Shown: positions 1-8,134 of the stretch, in pieces
Numbering within the stretch: the stretch's first letter is position 1
How the letters are laid out: every line of letters starts with the position of its first letter
Assembly (NCBI GenBank): GCA_900764225.1
Contig: CAAFNG010000048.1
Span: forward strand, 1 to 35,053
Origin: Lachnospiraceae bacterium
Lineage (GTDB): Bacteria; Bacillota; Clostridia; Lachnospirales; Lachnospiraceae
Reading direction: 5' to 3'
Length of the DNA stretch: 35,053 bases
Notes under the pieces: model-generated
The model's input: only the letters and a program-made list of their open reading frames with translations
Database searches by the model: none
Told to the model about the DNA's origin: nothing
Position numbers and translations under genes: made by a program

Positions 1-62
1 GTAATATATAAATATATCACTTTAAAATTTATAATCAAATACAGATTGAGGAGTGATGTGAT

Positions 63-245
63 ATGAAAAATGAGCCTTTAGTAATAAAAAAGCGCGGAGA
101 AGATGGTAGCAGAGTTATTACCGTCAGAATAAAGGAAGATATTTTAGCATCTTTAGACCAGCTTGCCGCAGACAGTAATTATTCAAGAAATGAATTGATA
201 AATATTATCCTAAGACATGGTGTTGAGAATATAAAGATTGAATGA
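63..245 (+). CDS. Ribbon-helix-helix (Arc/CopG-like) DNA-binding protein
   Basis: This 60-residue protein has a basic N-terminal strand segment (residues about 18-24, VITVRIK), a helix (DILASLDQLAADS) and a second helix beginning YSRNELINIIL. That is the beta-helix-helix plan of Arc/CopG/MetJ-type dimeric repressors. A GAGGAG at 48-53 sits 9 nt before the ATG. A hairpin terminator follows the stop directly, so it is probably transcribed as a short unit separate from the WYL gene behind it. Such small RHH proteins typically autoregulate or act in plasmid and conjugative-element maintenance. With the tRNA-like scar at 1.6 kb, this suggests it belongs to a mobile element. Target and exact role are unknown. 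Confidence 0.75.
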   Translation: MKNEPLVIKKRGEDGSRVITVRIKEDILASLDQLAADSNYSRNELINIILRHGVENIKIE

Positions 246-267
246 GAGTGGGATTCCACTCTTTTTT
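246..267 (+). terminator. Rho-independent terminator after the RHH gene
   Basis: GAGTGG (246-251) and CCACTC (256-261) form a perfect 6-bp stem with a GATT loop, followed by six T. It starts immediately after the stop codon at 243-245. Confidence 0.75.
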
Positions 268-317
268 CTTTGCTTTTGGAATGATAGAATAAAAGAAAAA
301 TGTTTGGGGTTATACTT

Positions 318-1439
318 ATGAGAAAAGAATTTGACGAAGACGAACCGAAAAAGTCAACCAGAGGAAAGAAAAATAACCAGAAGATGAAACCTTTCCTTGT
401 ATATCAATATCTTATGAGACATACAGACGAAAATCATGTTATCAGAGCAGATGATATTTGTTTTGCTATGGCTGAGACTTATGGTATAGACGCGGAACGG
501 AGAGGGATTTACAGAGATATTGACGAAATCAATAAAGCGATTCTTGCTTTTGAAGAAGGCATTTCTATAAAAGAAGCTGCTGAGTGGATTGAAGATGATG
601 AAAGTCTGAAAAATATTATTTTCGATAAGCACCAAAAGGGCTTCTGTATGCAGCAGCGGCACTATGATTACACAGATATTCAACTTTTGGTTGAAAGTAT
701 CTATGCGTCAAAATATCTGTCTGAGCCGCAGGCAGAACGCTTGATAAAGATATTATGTGAGTTCGTCAGTGAGTTCCAAGAGAAGAAAATTCGCCACAAT
801 GCTATTTTGACAGATAGAGTAAAAACAAACAATTCTGGTGTTTTGAATAATATTGAAAAAATAGATGCTGCAATGAGCGTGGAAGATAAGCACACTCCTG
901 AAAAAATCAGCTTTAAATATCTGAAATATTCCATTAGCAATCTAAATCAGCAAGTGGAAAGAAGGCATGGCAGCAGGTACGAAGTCAGTCCTTATGCACT
1001 TCTTATTAATGACGGAAACTATTACCTTTTGGCTTATAATGATTATGTAAAGGACTTGCGGACGTATCGTGTTGATAGAATGAAAGATGTAAAACTGCTT
1101 GGTGTTGAACGCGAGGGGAAAGAAGTCTTTAATAGAATTAATCTCAAAAATTATACACAGAGAGTTTTTTCTATGTTCGGTGGAGAGCAGCAGGTAATCA
1201 CAATACAGTTTATCAATCCTCTTTTGGATGCGGTTGTAGATAGGTTTGGAAAGAAAGGAATCCTTTATAATGTGGTAGATGATAAGCATTTCAGCATTAC
1301 TGCGCCTGTTGAAATCAGTGACCAGTTTTATGGTTGGGTTCTTGGTTTTGGAAAGAAAGCGAAGATTCTAAAGCCGAAGAAGGTAGTTGATGGATTTACT
1401 GAGTATTTGGATAAGGTCAGAAAGATATATGAGAGTTGA
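318..1439 (+). CDS. WYL-domain transcriptional regulator
   Basis: This is a DNA-binding regulator of the winged-helix plus WYL family. The N-terminal third (about residues 20-80) carries an HTH-like region (KPFLVYQYLMRHT, then ERRGIYRDIDEIN). The WYL module lies near residues 215-270, with RYEVSPYALLINDGNYYLL followed by RTYRVDRMKDV, the typical ligand-sensing strand pattern. A C-terminal extension follows. The longest frame starts at 300, but ATG 318 has GGGG at 306-309 at a better distance, so I use 318 (373 aa). WYL proteins sense nucleic acids or nucleotides and control defence loci, mobile elements and DNA repair. No defence gene is visible here, and the target is unknown. It probably lies on the same element as the RHH gene. 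Confidence 0.85.
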   Translation: MRKEFDEDEPKKSTRGKKNNQKMKPFLVYQYLMRHTDENHVIRADDICFAMAETYGIDAERRGIYRDIDEINKAILAFEEGISIKEAAEWIEDDESLKNIIFDKHQKGFCMQQRHYDYTDIQLLVESIYASKYLSEPQAERLIKILCEFVSEFQEKKIRHNAILTDRVKTNNSGVLNNIEKIDAAMSVEDKHTPEKISFKYLKYSISNLNQQVERRHGSRYEVSPYALLINDGNYYLLAYNDYVKDLRTYRVDRMKDVKLLGVEREGKEVFNRINLKNYTQRVFSMFGGEQQVITIQFINPLLDAVVDRFGKKGILYNVVDDKHFSITAPVEISDQFYGWVLGFGKKAKILKPKKVVDGFTEYLDKVRKIYES

Positions 1440-1446
1440 TGAAAAA

Positions 1447-1560
1447 ATGTTAAAAGATGCTAGAAAGTTGCTAAAAGCTGGCTTGAAATATGATTTTAAG
1501 TTGTTTGAATACAAGTTGAATACACCGGACAGTGCGATGTGCCAAAACCTCCTTTCTTAG
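1447..1560 (+). CDS. Possible 37-aa small ORF abutting the tRNA-like attachment scar
   Basis: An ATG eight bases after the WYL stop opens a 37-codon frame rich in Lys/Leu (it begins MLKDARKLLKAGLKYDFK and ends CQNLLS). It stops with TAG at 1558-1560, just before the GCGGC-GAA-GCCGC hairpin and the tRNA-like T-arm. A weak GAGAG at 1431-1435 may serve as ribosome binding site. I do not recognise it. It could be a real element-encoded peptide, the 5' part of a gene cut by integration, or chance coding in an AT-rich stretch. Confidence 0.3.
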   Translation: MLKDARKLLKAGLKYDFKLFEYKLNTPDSAMCQNLLS

Positions 1561-1573
1561 CGGCGAAGCCGCA

Positions 1574-1605
1574 GGGTGTCCAGGGTTCGAACCCCTGAAG
1601 ACGCA
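1574..1605 (+). other. Partial tRNA 3' end (T-arm plus 3' acceptor strand); probable attachment-site scar
   Basis: CAGGG-TTCGAAC-CCCTG (1581-1597) is a canonical T-stem/loop with the GTTCGA signature in the right register. The next seven bases AAGACGC (1598-1604) plus A1605 would be the 3' acceptor strand and discriminator. The matching 5' acceptor (GCGTCTT) and a D-arm are not found upstream at tRNA distance, so this is not a full tRNA. A good terminator follows at once. Elements that integrate into tRNA 3' ends leave exactly this kind of duplicated 3' segment at one boundary. Which tRNA it comes from is not determined. Confidence 0.6.
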
Positions 1606-1612
1606 CTAAAAG

Positions 1613-1656
1613 CACTGTTTTTGCAGACATAGGAGCTGCGGGGACGGTGTTTTTTT
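1613..1656 (+). terminator. Rho-independent terminator behind the tRNA-like end
   Basis: CACTGT-TTTT-GCAG (1613-1626) pairs with CTGC-GGGG-ACGGTG (1636-1649) across a 9-nt loop. The stem is long and uses several G-T wobble pairs, and seven T follow. It is placed as expected for a tRNA transcript terminator, which supports reading 1574-1605 as a genuine tRNA 3' end. Confidence 0.7.
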
Positions 1657-1768
1657 GTTGCGTTAGAGCGAAAAAAGTGTCTGAGACAAGCCCGGGATAT
1701 ATGTAATAGGGAAGCGTAAGAAAAAAGCATTGGTAAGACAGAATAATAATATTGGGAGGACAGTGATT

Positions 1769-1825
1769 TTGACGAGTGGGAATAAAAAAGGAGGGCCGGG
1801 TCTTTTTGGACCCGGCAGAGTATGA
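1769..1825 (+). CDS. Possible 18-aa leader peptide (very uncertain)
   Basis: GGGAGGA at 1754-1760 stands 8 nt before a TTG that opens an 18-codon frame encoding a Gly/Pro-rich peptide (core GGPGLFGPGRV), ended by TGA at 1823-1825. The Gly/Pro codons lie in a perfect hairpin, GCCGGGTC (1795-1802) with GACCCGGC (1809-1816), loop TTTTTG and no T-tract. The spacing is convincing but the codon start is weak. The hairpin alone might be the functional object. The surrounding stretch (1657-2057) holds nothing else I can name. Confidence 0.2.
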   Translation: MTSGNKKGGPGLFGPGRV

Positions 1826-2057
1826 AAAGAAAAATAAGTAATGATCTATAAGATGAAAAAGCGTTGTGCTTTATTTGCTTAATAATATACTGTCAAAATG
1901 TGATGGAACTGTGAGAAGCGTTTTAAAAATCTGTGAGAAAAATCTAAAGATCTTATAAATTTCCATAAGGTTTGTTCAGACTAATCTGCTAATAATACAA
2001 TTTCAAAAACTAATTATGTAAAATTCTGGAAATACCTATAAATATATGAAAACAATA

Positions 2058-2086
2058 GGGACATTTTCCTGCTTATACGGTATAAT
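2058..2086 (+). promoter_or_regulatory. Candidate sigma-70 promoter of the symporter gene
   Basis: GGGACA (2058-2063, 4/6 to TTGACA), a 17-bp spacer and a perfect TATAAT (2081-2086). Transcription would start near 2093, giving a leader of about 130 nt. Confidence 0.55.
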
Positions 2087-2101
2087 AAACCATATTATAA
2101 A

Positions 2102-2182
2102 AAGCCTGGGGCGGAAACAAAGTCGGATAAGCTGAAACAGAGGCAGTTACTTTCGTAGTAAAATATCCGCAAAAATAAGGCT
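2102..2182 (+). promoter_or_regulatory. Possible structured 5' leader before the symporter gene
   Basis: AGCCT (2103-2107) can pair with AGGCT (2178-2182) and GCGGA (2111-2115) with TCCGC (2166-2170). Together they enclose about 50 nt that includes an inner TTACT/AGTAA hairpin with a TTCGT loop. This resembles a closed multi-helix leader RNA. I could not match it to glycine, lysine, purine or c-di-GMP riboswitch consensus. Confidence 0.3.
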
Positions 2183-2222
2183 ACAATTCTGCAATATTCA
2201 GGTGAAAAGGGAGGAACTGTCT

Positions 2223-3764
2223 ATGGAGAGAGTGTTTGAAGCAATAAACGGCGTGTTCAGCTTTATCGGTCCACTATCTGATTTCCTGTGGGATTTTCCT
2301 ACAAATTTTGAATGGTACAGCAGCATTCCCATTCTGGGAAACATATCCTTTGCGATCATATTGCTTCTGGGATCCGGAATTTTTTTCAGCTTTAAGATTG
2401 GTTTTATGCAGGTAACTTACTTCAAAAAAGGAATCCGCAGTATGACTGAGAAACGAACCGTTGAAACCGGAATTTCCCCGCTGGCATCCTTTTTCCTGAG
2501 TTCGGCTATGCGCGTTGGTCCCGGAAATATTCTGGGTGTGACAGGAGCTATCGCAGTCGGCGGCCCGGGAGCTCTTTTCTGGATGTGGATCTCAGCATTT
2601 TTCGGAATGGCAGTTGCATATATGGAAGGTGTGCTTGCCCAGATTTTTAAGGAGAAAAAAGATGATGAGTTTGTAGGCGGACTTCCCTTTTATGGAAGTA
2701 AGCTTCTTGGAAATAAAGTATGGATCGGAGTATTTCTTTCCGTGCTGTATATTCTCTATGCACTATGTTGTCTGCCGGCACAGGGATTTAATGTTGTTTC
2801 CTCTGTAGGACGTATGGCAGAGATCATAACAGGAAAAACAATCGCCAGTGGATCTGCCTTCTATTATATAGTAGGAATACTGATCGTAGTTCTCACAGCA
2901 GCAATCGCATTTGGCGGAATCAAAAAAGTTTCCAGATGGACGGATATGATGGTTCCGGTGATGGCGGTCCTCTATATGGTTGTGGTACTGCTTCTTATTA
3001 TATTGAATTTTAACCGTATTCCGTATTTCTTCGGAAGTGTTTTTAAAGGCGCATTTAAACCGGAGGCATTTTTCGGAGGCGTTTTCGGAACTGTCCTTGC
3101 ACAGGGGGTAAAACGAGGTCTGATGTCAAATGAGGCAGGGCAGGGAACCATTACCATGTCTGCGGCAGCAGCAGATGCGAAACATCCCTGTGAACAGGGC
3201 GTGATCGCTTCACTTGGAGTTTTTCTGGATACGATCGTGATCTGTACACTTACCGGATTTGTGGTAGTTATGGCGCATTGCTGGACCGGGGCAGATGCGG
3301 AAGCCTGGCAGGCGCTGGATAAACTTCCGAAATACACGGAATCTATTGCTGTCCTGACACCGGGAACGGCTATGAATGGAATCGTTACATTCCTTGTGAC
3401 TTTCTGCTTCTGTCTGTTTGCATTTACCTGTCTGCTGGGTATGATCAGCTTTTCGGAGATTGCGGCAAACCGCATCCGAAAAGACCGGGTTTGTATCAAT
3501 ATCGTACGCTGTATAGGACTTATTGTTGCTACATTCGGAATCCTCTGCAATATTGCAGGGCTGGAACTGGGAAATCTCTGGGCATTCTCGGATCTGGGAA
3601 ATATTCTGATCGTATATTTCAATGTGCCGATCGTTTATGTAGGTGCGAAATATGTTTTCCGGGCAACCAGACATTATAAGAAGAACGACGGAACACCGTT
3701 TACTTCAGAAGTGATCGGAAGAAATGATTGTGTTTACTGGGATGAACGTGCGAAGAAACAGTAA
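2223..3764 (+). CDS. Sodium:alanine/glycine symporter, AGCS family
   Basis: This is a polytopic membrane transporter that co-imports small neutral amino acids (alanine, glycine) with sodium. It is 513 aa from ATG 2223, which has GGGAGGA 7 nt upstream; an in-frame GTG at 2202 would overlap that site and is rejected. Family hallmarks are visible: the MRVGPGNILGVTGAIAVGG stretch near residue 97, the MSNEAGQGT motif in the second half, and about ten hydrophobic segments. The gene is flanked by its own promoter and a perfect terminator, so it is monocistronic and not part of the polysaccharide locus that follows. Substrate preference is inferred from family only. Confidence 0.9.
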   Translation: MERVFEAINGVFSFIGPLSDFLWDFPTNFEWYSSIPILGNISFAIILLLGSGIFFSFKIGFMQVTYFKKGIRSMTEKRTVETGISPLASFFLSSAMRVGPGNILGVTGAIAVGGPGALFWMWISAFFGMAVAYMEGVLAQIFKEKKDDEFVGGLPFYGSKLLGNKVWIGVFLSVLYILYALCCLPAQGFNVVSSVGRMAEIITGKTIASGSAFYYIVGILIVVLTAAIAFGGIKKVSRWTDMMVPVMAVLYMVVVLLLIILNFNRIPYFFGSVFKGAFKPEAFFGGVFGTVLAQGVKRGLMSNEAGQGTITMSAAAADAKHPCEQGVIASLGVFLDTIVICTLTGFVVVMAHCWTGADAEAWQALDKLPKYTESIAVLTPGTAMNGIVTFLVTFCFCLFAFTCLLGMISFSEIAANRIRKDRVCINIVRCIGLIVATFGILCNIAGLELGNLWAFSDLGNILIVYFNVPIVYVGAKYVFRATRHYKKNDGTPFTSEVIGRNDCVYWDERAKKQ

Positions 3765-3801
3765 ACATAATAAAATTTTGGAACAGAATCCCCTTATTAG
3801 G

Positions 3802-3843
3802 ATCCCCTCATTATGGAACACTTCCCATAATGAGGGGATTTTT
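3802..3843 (+). terminator. Strong rho-independent terminator of the symporter gene
   Basis: ATCCCCTCATTATGG (3802-3816) and CCATAATGAGGGGAT (3825-3839) make a perfect 15-bp stem with an 8-nt loop, followed by T. It separates the symporter from the polysaccharide locus. Confidence 0.9.
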
Positions 3844-3891
3844 GTGCATTTTACAGGCAATCTGTTAAAATTCTGTGTTCCGGCTTTTTAT

Positions 3892-3921
3892 TTGTAACAT
3901 GCTGAAAAGATGTGGTATACT
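3892..3921 (+). promoter_or_regulatory. Promoter opening the polysaccharide operon
   Basis: TTGTAA (3892-3897), an 18-bp spacer and TATACT (3916-3921). The predicted start near 3928 lies downstream of the ATG of the longest open frame (3875). This argues for translation from 3953. Confidence 0.6.
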
Positions 3922-3952
3922 TAACCCTAAAGTAAACACACGGGGAAACAGT

Positions 3953-4984
3953 ATGAAAACATCGGATGAAAATCAGAAAATAGATTTTGTCGTTACCTGG
4001 GTCGACGGAAATGACCCGGCATGGCAGGAAGAAAAAATGAAAACATTAAATCCAGAAGGGACTGCTAAAATAGATGACCGAAAAGAACGGTACCGCGACT
4101 GGAATAATTTACGTTACTGGTTCAGAGGAGTTGAGAAGTATGCACCGTGGGTAAGGAAAATCCATTTTGTTACCTGGGGGCATATCCCGGCATGGCTGGA
4201 TACAGCGAATCCTAAACTGAACATTGTCAGACACGAAGATTTTATTCCCGGAGAATTCCGCCCTACATTTAACTCCCATACTATTGAATGGAATTTTCAT
4301 AGAATTCCAGATTTATCAGAAAATTTTGTGTATTTTAATGATGATATGTTTTTATTAAAACCGATAACTGCCGAAGCCTTTTTCAGAAACGGCAGGCCGG
4401 TAGATATGATGGCTCTTCAACCGGATGTTGCCAATGCAGATGATGAAGTCATGCCATATATTTATCTGAATAACGCCATGCTCCTGGCGAAATATTTCGA
4501 TAAACGGGATAATATAAAGAAGCAGCCCGGGGCATATTTTCATATAGGGTATCCGCCGATGTATTTCTTTTACAATATGCTGGAGATCGCTTTTCCCCGG
4601 TTCACTGGATTCTATACAGTACATGGCCCGTCACCGCTTAAGAAGAGTACTTATGAAAAACTGTGGCAGCTGGAACCGGAACTGTTGGGAAATGTATGCA
4701 GCCATCCATTCCGGCATAAAGAAGATGTTAATCAGTATGTGCTGAGAGAATATCAGAAGCTCAGCGGAGATTTTTTTCCGGAGAATATACAGAAATTCTG
4801 TGGATACTATGATGTAGAAGAAACCAACGAAAAACTGATACAGACCATTACCGGGCATAAGAAAAAAATGATCTGCATCAATGACAGCAATCACGAAATT
4901 GATTTCGAAAAAGCCAAAAAAGAAATCAATAACGCGCTGGATCAGATTCTTCCGGAAAAATCAGAGTTCGAACGCAAATTATAA
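3953..4984 (+). CDS. Stealth-family sugar-phosphate transferase
   Basis: Stealth proteins are cytosolic enzymes that transfer hexose-1-phosphate units in capsule and exopolysaccharide synthesis; they are related to GlcNAc-phosphotransferase. The conserved regions can be read in order. CR1 is IDFVVTWVDGNDPAW (about residues 10-24). CR2 spans RYRDWNNLRYWFR to YFNDDMFLLKP (46-137, with the Asn-Asp-Asp at 129-131). CR3 is near HGPSPLKKSTYEKLW. CR4 is CSHPFRHKEDVN. The 343-aa length is normal. The start at 3953 has a GGGG-type site and fits the promoter position. It is the first gene of the locus and 23 nt precede the PelD-like gene, so a sugar-phosphate transfer may decorate or prime the polymer made by the genes behind it. 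The substrate is unknown. Confidence 0.88.
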   Translation: MKTSDENQKIDFVVTWVDGNDPAWQEEKMKTLNPEGTAKIDDRKERYRDWNNLRYWFRGVEKYAPWVRKIHFVTWGHIPAWLDTANPKLNIVRHEDFIPGEFRPTFNSHTIEWNFHRIPDLSENFVYFNDDMFLLKPITAEAFFRNGRPVDMMALQPDVANADDEVMPYIYLNNAMLLAKYFDKRDNIKKQPGAYFHIGYPPMYFFYNMLEIAFPRFTGFYTVHGPSPLKKSTYEKLWQLEPELLGNVCSHPFRHKEDVNQYVLREYQKLSGDFFPENIQKFCGYYDVEETNEKLIQTITGHKKKMICINDSNHEIDFEKAKKEINNALDQILPEKSEFERKL

Positions 4985-5007
4985 ACAGCAGGAAGAGAGG
5001 CATAAAG

Positions 5008-7197
5008 ATGAATATTCTGTTGGTGGGTGGCTCCTGCAGCCTGATGGACAGCATGATCCTGAAGTTCCGGAAAGAGGGACACAGGGTTTTTTTGCTGACC
5101 GGAGATAAATACAGACATAATAAATATCAGAAAGTATTTGAAAGATATGACTTCGCCTATGACTGCGAAAATCTCAACGATATTCTGGAAAGTGTCAATG
5201 CAGACGTGACCATTCTTATGGGGGCATTTGATACCAATTACCGCTGGAATGGGGAAGAAAGAGAAACCGTGCATTTTATTTCTCATCTGGTAAATATTCT
5301 GGTAGCTTATTCTATGGCAAATAAGAAGCGGCTGATCTTTCTTTCTTCAGATGAAATTTATAATGGAAATTATAAGGATGATATAGAAGAGGAAGAAAAA
5401 TTTTCCGGAATTGGGATCCGGGCAGATGCCTTGTCCCAGGCTGAGGAAATCTGTGAGAATTTCAGGATAAACCGGGGGCTGGATATCGTGACCCTGCGCC
5501 TGGATCATCTCTACAGCATTCCCAAAGAGAAAAAAGACATAAATAACATCTGCGCCCGGATGTGTCTGGACTGTCTGCGTGACGGGCATATCAAGGCAAA
5601 AGCAGATCATGTTTTTTCTCTTCTTTATGAGAAAGATGCAGTGGAATATATTTATCAGCTTATAAAAAATACAAAGCACGAACGCAGTCGGTACAATCTT
5701 TCTTCCAATGATGTGATCAGTGAGGTGGAGCTTGCTGCAAAGGTCCAGGAAGCCATGGGAACAGAATCCAACATTGCAGTGTTCTCAGACAGCAATGGAA
5801 GGTGCGTCTTGTCAGGAAGACGTTTTGAACAGGAATACGGTGTTCATGCATTTGGAAATCTGGAAAAAAATATCAAGGATATGGCTGCTTACATGCAGCG
5901 GCATAAAAATGTTTTTCTGAATGAAGATGAGCTGAAGCTTCCCTGGTGGAAGGTTCTTATCGAGAAATGGAGATGGCTGATCAAAGTGCTTTTCCCGTTT
6001 TTCGAAAACATGGTCTGCTTTATTCCGTTCTTTATGATGAATAACCGAACCGTAGGAAGCGAGTATTTTGCAAATCTGGATCCCTTCCTTTTGTATGTGC
6101 TGCTTTTTGCCATTGTGTACGGACAGCAGCAGGCTACTTTTTCTGCAATATTGGCGGTTGCAGGATATATGTTCCGGCAGATGTATACGCGAAGCGGATT
6201 TGAGGTACTTGTGGATTACAATACCTATGTGTGGATCGCCCAGCTGTTTATCCTGGGACTTGTTGTAGGATATATGCGTGACCAGATCCGTACCATGCGT
6301 CTGGAGAGCCAGGAACTGGAGGAACATTTGAGCAGGCAGATTGCAGATATCCGCGATATCAACGAGAGTAATGTCCGTGTAAAAGAAATCATGGAACAGC
6401 AGCTGATCGACCATAAAGACAGTATCGGTAAGATTTACAGCATCACAGCAGGACTGGAACAGCATATGCCCGATGAAGTGATTTTTTACGCGGTAGAAAT
6501 GCTGGAGAAGCTGATGCAGACTAAGGATGTAGCTCTTTATAATGTAGTCAACAGAGATTACGCCCGTATTTTTTCCGCAAGCTCAGATAAGGCAAGAAGT
6601 CTTGGAAACTCTATCCGTTATAAGGAAATGACGGAGATATACGATGCCCTGACTGAGCAGAAAGTATATATCAACAAAAATATGGACGAGCGTTACCCGC
6701 TGATGGCCAGAGGAATTTACGAGGGCGGCGAGGTTCAGATGATCATCATGCTCTGGGGATTAAGCTGGGAAAAAATGACTCTTGGCCAGGCAAATTTTTT
6801 AACTGTTGTCAGCTATCTGATCCAGAACGCGATGCTCCGTGCACAGAGATATATGCAGGCACTGGAAGATCAGCATTACAGCCGGGATTCTGAAATTCTG
6901 GAGCCGGATGCTTTTGAATCCCTGGTACAGGCTTATATGAATGCAGAGATTAAGAACCTGGTGGAATGTGTGCTTGTAAAAGTGGATATCCCAAAGGAAC
7001 AGTACCGTGAGATCGATGAGCATATGTCAGGACAGTTGCGAGACAGCGATTATCTGGGAATCATGCCGGATGGAAATCTCTATATCCTGCTTACAAACAC
7101 AACAAGAGAAAGTGCTGTGATCGTACAGGAACGATTTGAGAAAAACGGTTATAAAACAGAATGTGTGGAGAAGATGGCAGTATGTCACAAAGAATGA
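5008..7197 (+). CDS. pelD: PelD-like c-di-GMP receptor fused to an N-terminal SDR/epimerase-like domain
   Basis: This 729-aa protein combines three parts. Residues 1-310 look like an extended SDR (nucleotide-sugar epimerase-like): MNILLVGGS at the N terminus, then LIFLSSDEIYNG. The glycine motif and the YxxxK site are not clearly kept, so activity is doubtful. Residues about 325-430 hold several membrane helices followed by a coiled coil (RTMRLESQELEEHLSRQ). The C-terminal part reads as a GAF domain and a degenerate GGDEF domain. In that GGDEF domain the active motif is replaced by PDGNL, but an RxxD (RDSD, residues 678-681) lies exactly five residues before it, the geometry of the c-di-GMP I-site used by PelD. 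It would switch on polymerisation with PelE/F/G at the membrane in response to c-di-GMP. Gram-positive pelD genes are known; the SDR fusion is the odd feature. Confidence 0.8.
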   Translation: MNILLVGGSCSLMDSMILKFRKEGHRVFLLTGDKYRHNKYQKVFERYDFAYDCENLNDILESVNADVTILMGAFDTNYRWNGEERETVHFISHLVNILVAYSMANKKRLIFLSSDEIYNGNYKDDIEEEEKFSGIGIRADALSQAEEICENFRINRGLDIVTLRLDHLYSIPKEKKDINNICARMCLDCLRDGHIKAKADHVFSLLYEKDAVEYIYQLIKNTKHERSRYNLSSNDVISEVELAAKVQEAMGTESNIAVFSDSNGRCVLSGRRFEQEYGVHAFGNLEKNIKDMAAYMQRHKNVFLNEDELKLPWWKVLIEKWRWLIKVLFPFFENMVCFIPFFMMNNRTVGSEYFANLDPFLLYVLLFAIVYGQQQATFSAILAVAGYMFRQMYTRSGFEVLVDYNTYVWIAQLFILGLVVGYMRDQIRTMRLESQELEEHLSRQIADIRDINESNVRVKEIMEQQLIDHKDSIGKIYSITAGLEQHMPDEVIFYAVEMLEKLMQTKDVALYNVVNRDYARIFSASSDKARSLGNSIRYKEMTEIYDALTEQKVYINKNMDERYPLMARGIYEGGEVQMIIMLWGLSWEKMTLGQANFLTVVSYLIQNAMLRAQRYMQALEDQHYSRDSEILEPDAFESLVQAYMNAEIKNLVECVLVKVDIPKEQYREIDEHMSGQLRDSDYLGIMPDGNLYILLTNTTRESAVIVQERFEKNGYKTECVEKMAVCHKE

Positions 7198-8090
7198 AAT
7201 TATTTATTTTTCTGCTGATCATAAACTTAATTGTTATTGTGATCTATCTGGTCTGGAATCATATCCGGAGAAAAGAAAATCTCCGGAGTGTCTGGATGAA
7301 GGCGGTCATGATGTTTCTGTGTCCTGTAGTCGGGCCTATGTTTGTGCTGCTTTCTTTTATCCTGTTTAAATTGTTTTCATCACAGGGAATGGATCTTTCG
7401 GATGTTGTGTTCAGTAAGGACAGAACAGAGAATTTCCTGCGCCCGGACGAAGAAATGGAACGAAATATGGTATCTCTTGAAGAAGCACTGGAAGTTACAG
7501 ACAAAAAAAGTCTTCGTACTCTGATGCTGAATGTGATCAGAGGAGATTACCAGAATTCCCTGTCCTCTATTAACCTGGCATTGAACAGTGAGGATTCTGA
7601 GACTGCTCATTATGCAGCATCCATTCTCCAGGACGTGCTGAATAATTTCCGAAGCCAGGTACAGGAAAAATATCTTCTGTGCCAGGAAGAAAACGAGCAG
7701 CAGGTTGAAAATTGCGTGAATCTTGTGGAGTATATGAATCCCATCCTGGAACAGAAGGTACTCACAGATATTGAGCAGAAATCCATGACAGATAAGATGC
7801 AGGAAGTCCTGCAGAAAGCATGGGATCTGGACAAGATCAGGATCAGCAGCACAGTCTACGAAAAAGTCTGCCAGCGTCTGCTGGAAATCAAAGACTACGA
7901 AAAATGTACACTGTGGTGCGACAGAGCCATGGAACAGTATCCAAGAGTTCTTTCCAGTTACACCTGCCAGCTGAAGCTCTGTTTCTCCTGCGGAAACAAA
8001 GAGAAATTTTTCCAGATCATGCAGGAATTAAGAAGTTCGGATATTATTATTGATAATGAGACACTTGAACTGATCAGAACGTTTATGTAG
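7182..8090 (+). CDS. pelE: PelE-like membrane-anchored TPR protein
   Basis: The protein has two N-terminal hydrophobic segments (LFIFLLIINLIVIVIYLVW and a second near residues 37-63) and then a soluble helical part with TPR-like repeats (SLRTLMLNVIRGDYQNSLSSI and the next helices). This is the architecture of PelE, the scaffold that binds PelD and PelG in the inner-membrane Pel synthase. Three in-frame ATGs are possible (7161, 7182, 7194). I favour 7182 because GGAGAAG lies about 9 nt before it; 7194 would give an ATGA overlap with the pelD stop. Either way it is translationally coupled to the PelD-like gene. Sequence identity to known PelE is not something I can measure, so the call rests on architecture and position between pelD and pelF. 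Confidence 0.7.
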   Translation: MSQRMKLFIFLLIINLIVIVIYLVWNHIRRKENLRSVWMKAVMMFLCPVVGPMFVLLSFILFKLFSSQGMDLSDVVFSKDRTENFLRPDEEMERNMVSLEEALEVTDKKSLRTLMLNVIRGDYQNSLSSINLALNSEDSETAHYAASILQDVLNNFRSQVQEKYLLCQEENEQQVENCVNLVEYMNPILEQKVLTDIEQKSMTDKMQEVLQKAWDLDKIRISSTVYEKVCQRLLEIKDYEKCTLWCDRAMEQYPRVLSSYTCQLKLCFSCGNKEKFFQIMQELRSSDIIIDNETLELIRTFM

Positions 8091-8134
8091 AAGTAAATCT
8101 CAGGTTCAGACACAGGAGGAAAATAATTAACATA

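Noticed and set aside
1480..1556. Minus-strand short frame behind a GAAAGGAGG-like site near 1548
   Set aside because: It needs a TTG start and encodes about 24 residues with no recognisable features.
1531..1607. Complete tRNA gene, since AGTGCG at 1531 can pair with CGCACT at 1602
   Set aside because: The T-arm geometry demands GCGTCTT as 5' acceptor; there is no D-arm or anticodon arm. Only the 3' part is supported.
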